This document shows, piece by piece, positions 40,469-42,086 of a stretch of DNA of 42,086 bases. Positions within the stretch are counted from its first letter, which is position 1; the number at the start of each line of letters is the position of its first letter. Position numbers and translations under genes: made by a program. The DNA comes from CAZWRK01 sp964635875 (GTDB taxonomy: Bacteria > Pseudomonadota > Gammaproteobacteria > Burkholderiales > Aquaspirillaceae), in the NCBI GenBank assembly GCA_964635875.1, contig CAZWRK010000021.1, forward strand, positions 1-42,086, read 5' to 3'. The notes under the pieces are model-generated. The model was given only the letters and a program-made list of their open reading frames with translations, ran no database searches and was not told the DNA's origin.

Positions 40469-41598
40469 AGCAGCCCCCTCAGAAGTTCTGCGGATATGCG
40501 CGCCCGGGCGATGGTCATGTACTCTGGGGACATCTCGCAGCCGATGAAGCGGAAGCCCTCGCGCATCGCCGCCTTGCCGGTGCTACCGCTGCCCATGAAG
40601 GGGTCGAGCACCACGCCGCCCGGTGGCGTCACCAGCCTGCACAGGTAGGCCATGAGGTCGGTCGGCTTGACGGTTGGGTGGGTGTTCTTTCCGCCGCCCG
40701 TCCGGCCAGCGCCAGCGCGGGGATTGTTGAGGCCGGCGCTCCCCTCGGCACGACCCCCAGTCATATCGCCGGGGGTGGCGTGCGCAAAGCTGTCCAGCCC
40801 CTCGTCGCGGTCGCGCTTGCTGGCCTTGGCGCAGTAGAAGAACCGGGCGGCGCTACCTCTATCTTGGCGAGGCTCTTGACCGTTGGACCCCCGCGCCATC
40901 ACGCCGTAGGTGTTTTGCCCCGCGCGTTGCGTGTCGCTGGTGCTTGCCTTGGCGAGTTGCCCAGGAGCCTGCGGAAAGGCCGCCAGCACCTCGTCGCTGC
41001 CGTCGTGGATCAGGTTGGCGGGCCAGCGGCCATCGTTGCTGTCGCCGCTGATGCGGCGCTCTTTCGCCACGTTGAAGCTGGTGGCGTTGCTGTTGATGCC
41101 TTGCGTTACCTGCGGCTTCCAGCCCGCCACCCTGCACCCGTCGATGTTCAGCGCGCCGGTGCCATGCTGGCGCCAGTTGGCCTCGACGGTTCCGGCCAAC
41201 GGTTTGCGCGCCACGGTGATCGGCTCCAGCGCCGGCTTGAGCGCGGTGCCGCCCCACTCCCCGTTGTGTGACTTCGGGAATCCTGACCCGTAGACCCAAG
41301 CGATCATGTCGCGGATCTCGAACCCCGCGTCCTCGATGCGCACGGCCATGCGGTGCTGGGTGCGGGTTCCGGCAAAGGCGAGCAGGTGGCCGCCCGGTTT
41401 CAGGACGCGCAGGCACTCGGTCCATATCTCAACGCTCGGCACGTCGTAGTCCCATTTCTTGCCCATGAATGACAGGCCATAGGGAGGGTCGGTGACGATG
41501 CTGTCGACCGAGTTGTCAGGCATACCCCGTAGAACATCGAGGCAATCCCCCAGATGCACCTCAAACACAAACACCAACCTCGCCGCCTTCGCGGTCAT
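40465..41598 (-). CDS. DNA methyltransferase, beta class (probably N6-adenine)
   Basis: 377 residues. Motif IV DPPY at 37-40, then an FAGTRTQHR region; motif I lies at the C-terminus (DPFMGSGSTG, 332-341, followed by FIGCEMS), the order of beta-class methyltransferases. DPPY favours N6-adenine over N4-cytosine. The central region (about 120-300) is less conserved and would be the target-recognition part. No cognate restriction enzyme is next to it, so it is probably protective or regulatory. ATG 41598 has only a weak ribosome-binding site (AAGAG), inside the right arm of a long hairpin. Confidence 0.9.
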   Translation of the reverse strand: MTAKAARLVFVFEVHLGDCLDVLRGMPDNSVDSIVTDPPYGLSFMGKKWDYDVPSVEIWTECLRVLKPGGHLLAFAGTRTQHRMAVRIEDAGFEIRDMIAWVYGSGFPKSHNGEWGGTALKPALEPITVARKPLAGTVEANWRQHGTGALNIDGCRVAGWKPQVTQGINSNATSFNVAKERRISGDSNDGRWPANLIHDGSDEVLAAFPQAPGQLAKASTSDTQRAGQNTYGVMARGSNGQEPRQDRGSAARFFYCAKASKRDRDEGLDSFAHATPGDMTGGRAEGSAGLNNPRAGAGRTGGGKNTHPTVKPTDLMAYLCRLVTPPGGVVLDPFMGSGSTGKAAMREGFRFIGCEMSPEYMTIARARISAELLRGLL

Positions 41599-41605
41599 CT
41601 TTGTT

Positions 41606-41712
41606 CTCTTTGCAAGTAGCCGGCGGCGGGATGGCCCCCACCTCCCCGGTCAAGGGTTAGCCGGAGTGTCCGGTGCGTCCGCGCGACGCTCGCGCCGGCT
41701 ACTTGCAAAGAG
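41606..41712 (-). repeat. 20-bp perfect inverted repeat in the methyltransferase leader
   Basis: 41606-41625 and 41693-41712 are perfect reverse complements (20 bp, 67-base centre). In the leftward RNA the second arm carries CAAAGAG, the only plausible ribosome-binding sequence for the methyltransferase, whose ATG is 7 bases further. The centre includes a smaller repeat CCGGA-3-TCCGG. It could also be a MITE-like remnant; I found no flanking target duplication. Confidence 0.92.
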
Positions 41713-41731
41713 CCCTCCGGTGAGGGAGGGC
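41706..41731 (-). terminator. attenuator-like hairpin after the SSB gene
   Basis: In the leftward direction GCCCTCC (41731-41725), a 6-base loop and GGAGGGC (41718-41712) are followed by TCTTT. The T-run is short, so termination is probably partial. The T-run is also the first arm of the 20-bp repeat above, so the two structures compete, an arrangement typical of attenuation. Confidence 0.6.
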
Positions 41732-41739
41732 GATGGATG

Positions 41740-42086
41740 TCACACCAGGTCGTCAGCCTCGGCACCCTCGACGACGTCGAACTCGTCGGCACTGGCGCTG
41801 CCGCCACCGCCGAAGGCATCACCGTCACGCACGAACTGGACACCGCGCAGGCTGGCGTTGATGCGCTTGCCGTAGTTGTTGTCCTGGGCGTACAGGTCGA
41901 TGCTGACGTTCACGTAACACCCAGCGTAGGGCTTGCCGTCCTGCTCGGTGAGCGGGTTGCGCGCCTGGTCGATGACCGTCGGGCGCACCGCACTGCGAGC
42001 GGATACGTACAGGTTGCCAGCGAAGCCGTCGTAATTCGACTTGAGATCGCCGTCGTGCAGGGCGACCTTGTCGGTGGCGCGCAGCT
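41740..42086 (-). CDS. ssDNA-binding protein, Enc34 type (DUF2815), 3' part
   Basis: C-terminal part of the SSB whose start is at 376. Codons from 42086 down to 41740 include a copy of the region repeated at 1-177, then CYVNVSIDLYAQDNNYGKRI, NASLRGVQFVRDGDAF and a Gly-rich, acidic tail ending in ADDLV. Acidic C-terminal tails in SSBs recruit partner proteins. Joining at the repeat gives one continuous frame of about 181 codons. Confidence 0.88.
   Translation of the reverse strand, partial: LRATDKVALHDGDLKSNYDGFAGNLYVSARSAVRPTVIDQARNPLTEQDGKPYAGCYVNVSIDLYAQDNNYGKRINASLRGVQFVRDGDAFGGGGSASADEFDVVEGAEADDLV
41910..42086. repeat. terminal direct repeat, right copy (imperfect)
   Basis: Counterpart of 1-177 with eight substitutions and no indels. 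See the left copy for positions. One copy should be dropped to obtain the genome unit of 41,909 bases. Confidence 0.93.

Noticed and set aside
41672..41705. A degenerate seventh late box element (GGTGCGTCC..., GGCTACTT) in the methyltransferase leader
   Set aside because: Only 8 of 12 box bases match, the hexamer is shifted by one base and would face into oppositely oriented genes; its bases are explained by the 20-bp inverted repeat.
1..42086. tRNA genes, CRISPR arrays, insertion sequences, integrase or attachment sites
   Set aside because: None seen on reading; no cloverleaf, regularly spaced repeats, transposase or recombinase catalytic motif was found. A tRNA or covariance-model search would be more decisive than reading.

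Overview
The window is an essentially complete tailed-phage genome, most likely a podovirus of a GC-rich proteobacterium. The late order (small and large terminase, T7-type portal, scaffold, capsid, tail tubular A and B, gp14/gp15-like internal proteins, a 3,228-residue ejection protein, tail fibre, lysis genes) is that of BPP-1/Bcep22-type podophages. It is a circularly closed or permuted contig: bases 1-177 repeat at 41910-42086, same reading frame, with 8 mismatches of which 7 are synonymous. Collapsing that overlap gives a unit of about 41.9 kb and rejoins one gene (Enc34-type ssDNA-binding protein) cut by the window ends. No integrase, single-subunit RNA polymerase, tRNA or reverse transcriptase was seen.

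Layout. A divergent AT-rich switch at about 2976-3188 separates two arms. The leftward arm (2975 to 1, continuing across the join from 42086 to 34395) holds early and replication genes in tightly overlapping reading frames: small unknown proteins, a DUF2800 RecB/Cas4-like nuclease, the SSB, a beta-class DNA methyltransferase, a family A DNA polymerase with proofreading domain, a VRR-NUC nuclease, an SNF2-type helicase, HNH endonuclease, a DUF551 protein, a double-HTH protein and a TraR/DksA-type zinc finger. The rightward arm starts with a Cro/YdaS-like regulator and a Prim-Pol/SF3 primase-helicase. An iteron-bearing 102-nt hairpin resembling a replication origin follows, then packaging, head, tail, ejection, fibre and lysis genes up to 34353.

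The most unusual feature is a family of six rightward elements: a GGTGCACCTGCC box (its first 8 bases a perfect palindrome), 12 bases, 3 bases, then in five of six a TAnnnT -10-like hexamer. The base 39 nt after the box start is a start codon in three copies (ATG) and ATT in a fourth. In four copies, and weakly in a fifth, an inverted repeat straddles the hexamer so that read-through RNA would fold over the downstream translation start, while RNA begun at the element would lack the left arm. I infer a set of late promoters combined with RNA hairpin gating, similar in logic to T4 gene e.

Other notable points: a 64-codon ORF with a perfect Shine-Dalgarno nested in the +1 frame of the giant gene, inside a low-complexity linker; three ADP-ribosyltransferase-like modules and an HETGH metallopeptidase motif in that giant protein; a lower-GC fibre-like gene inserted in the head module; and a 20-bp perfect inverted repeat covering the methyltransferase ribosome-binding site.
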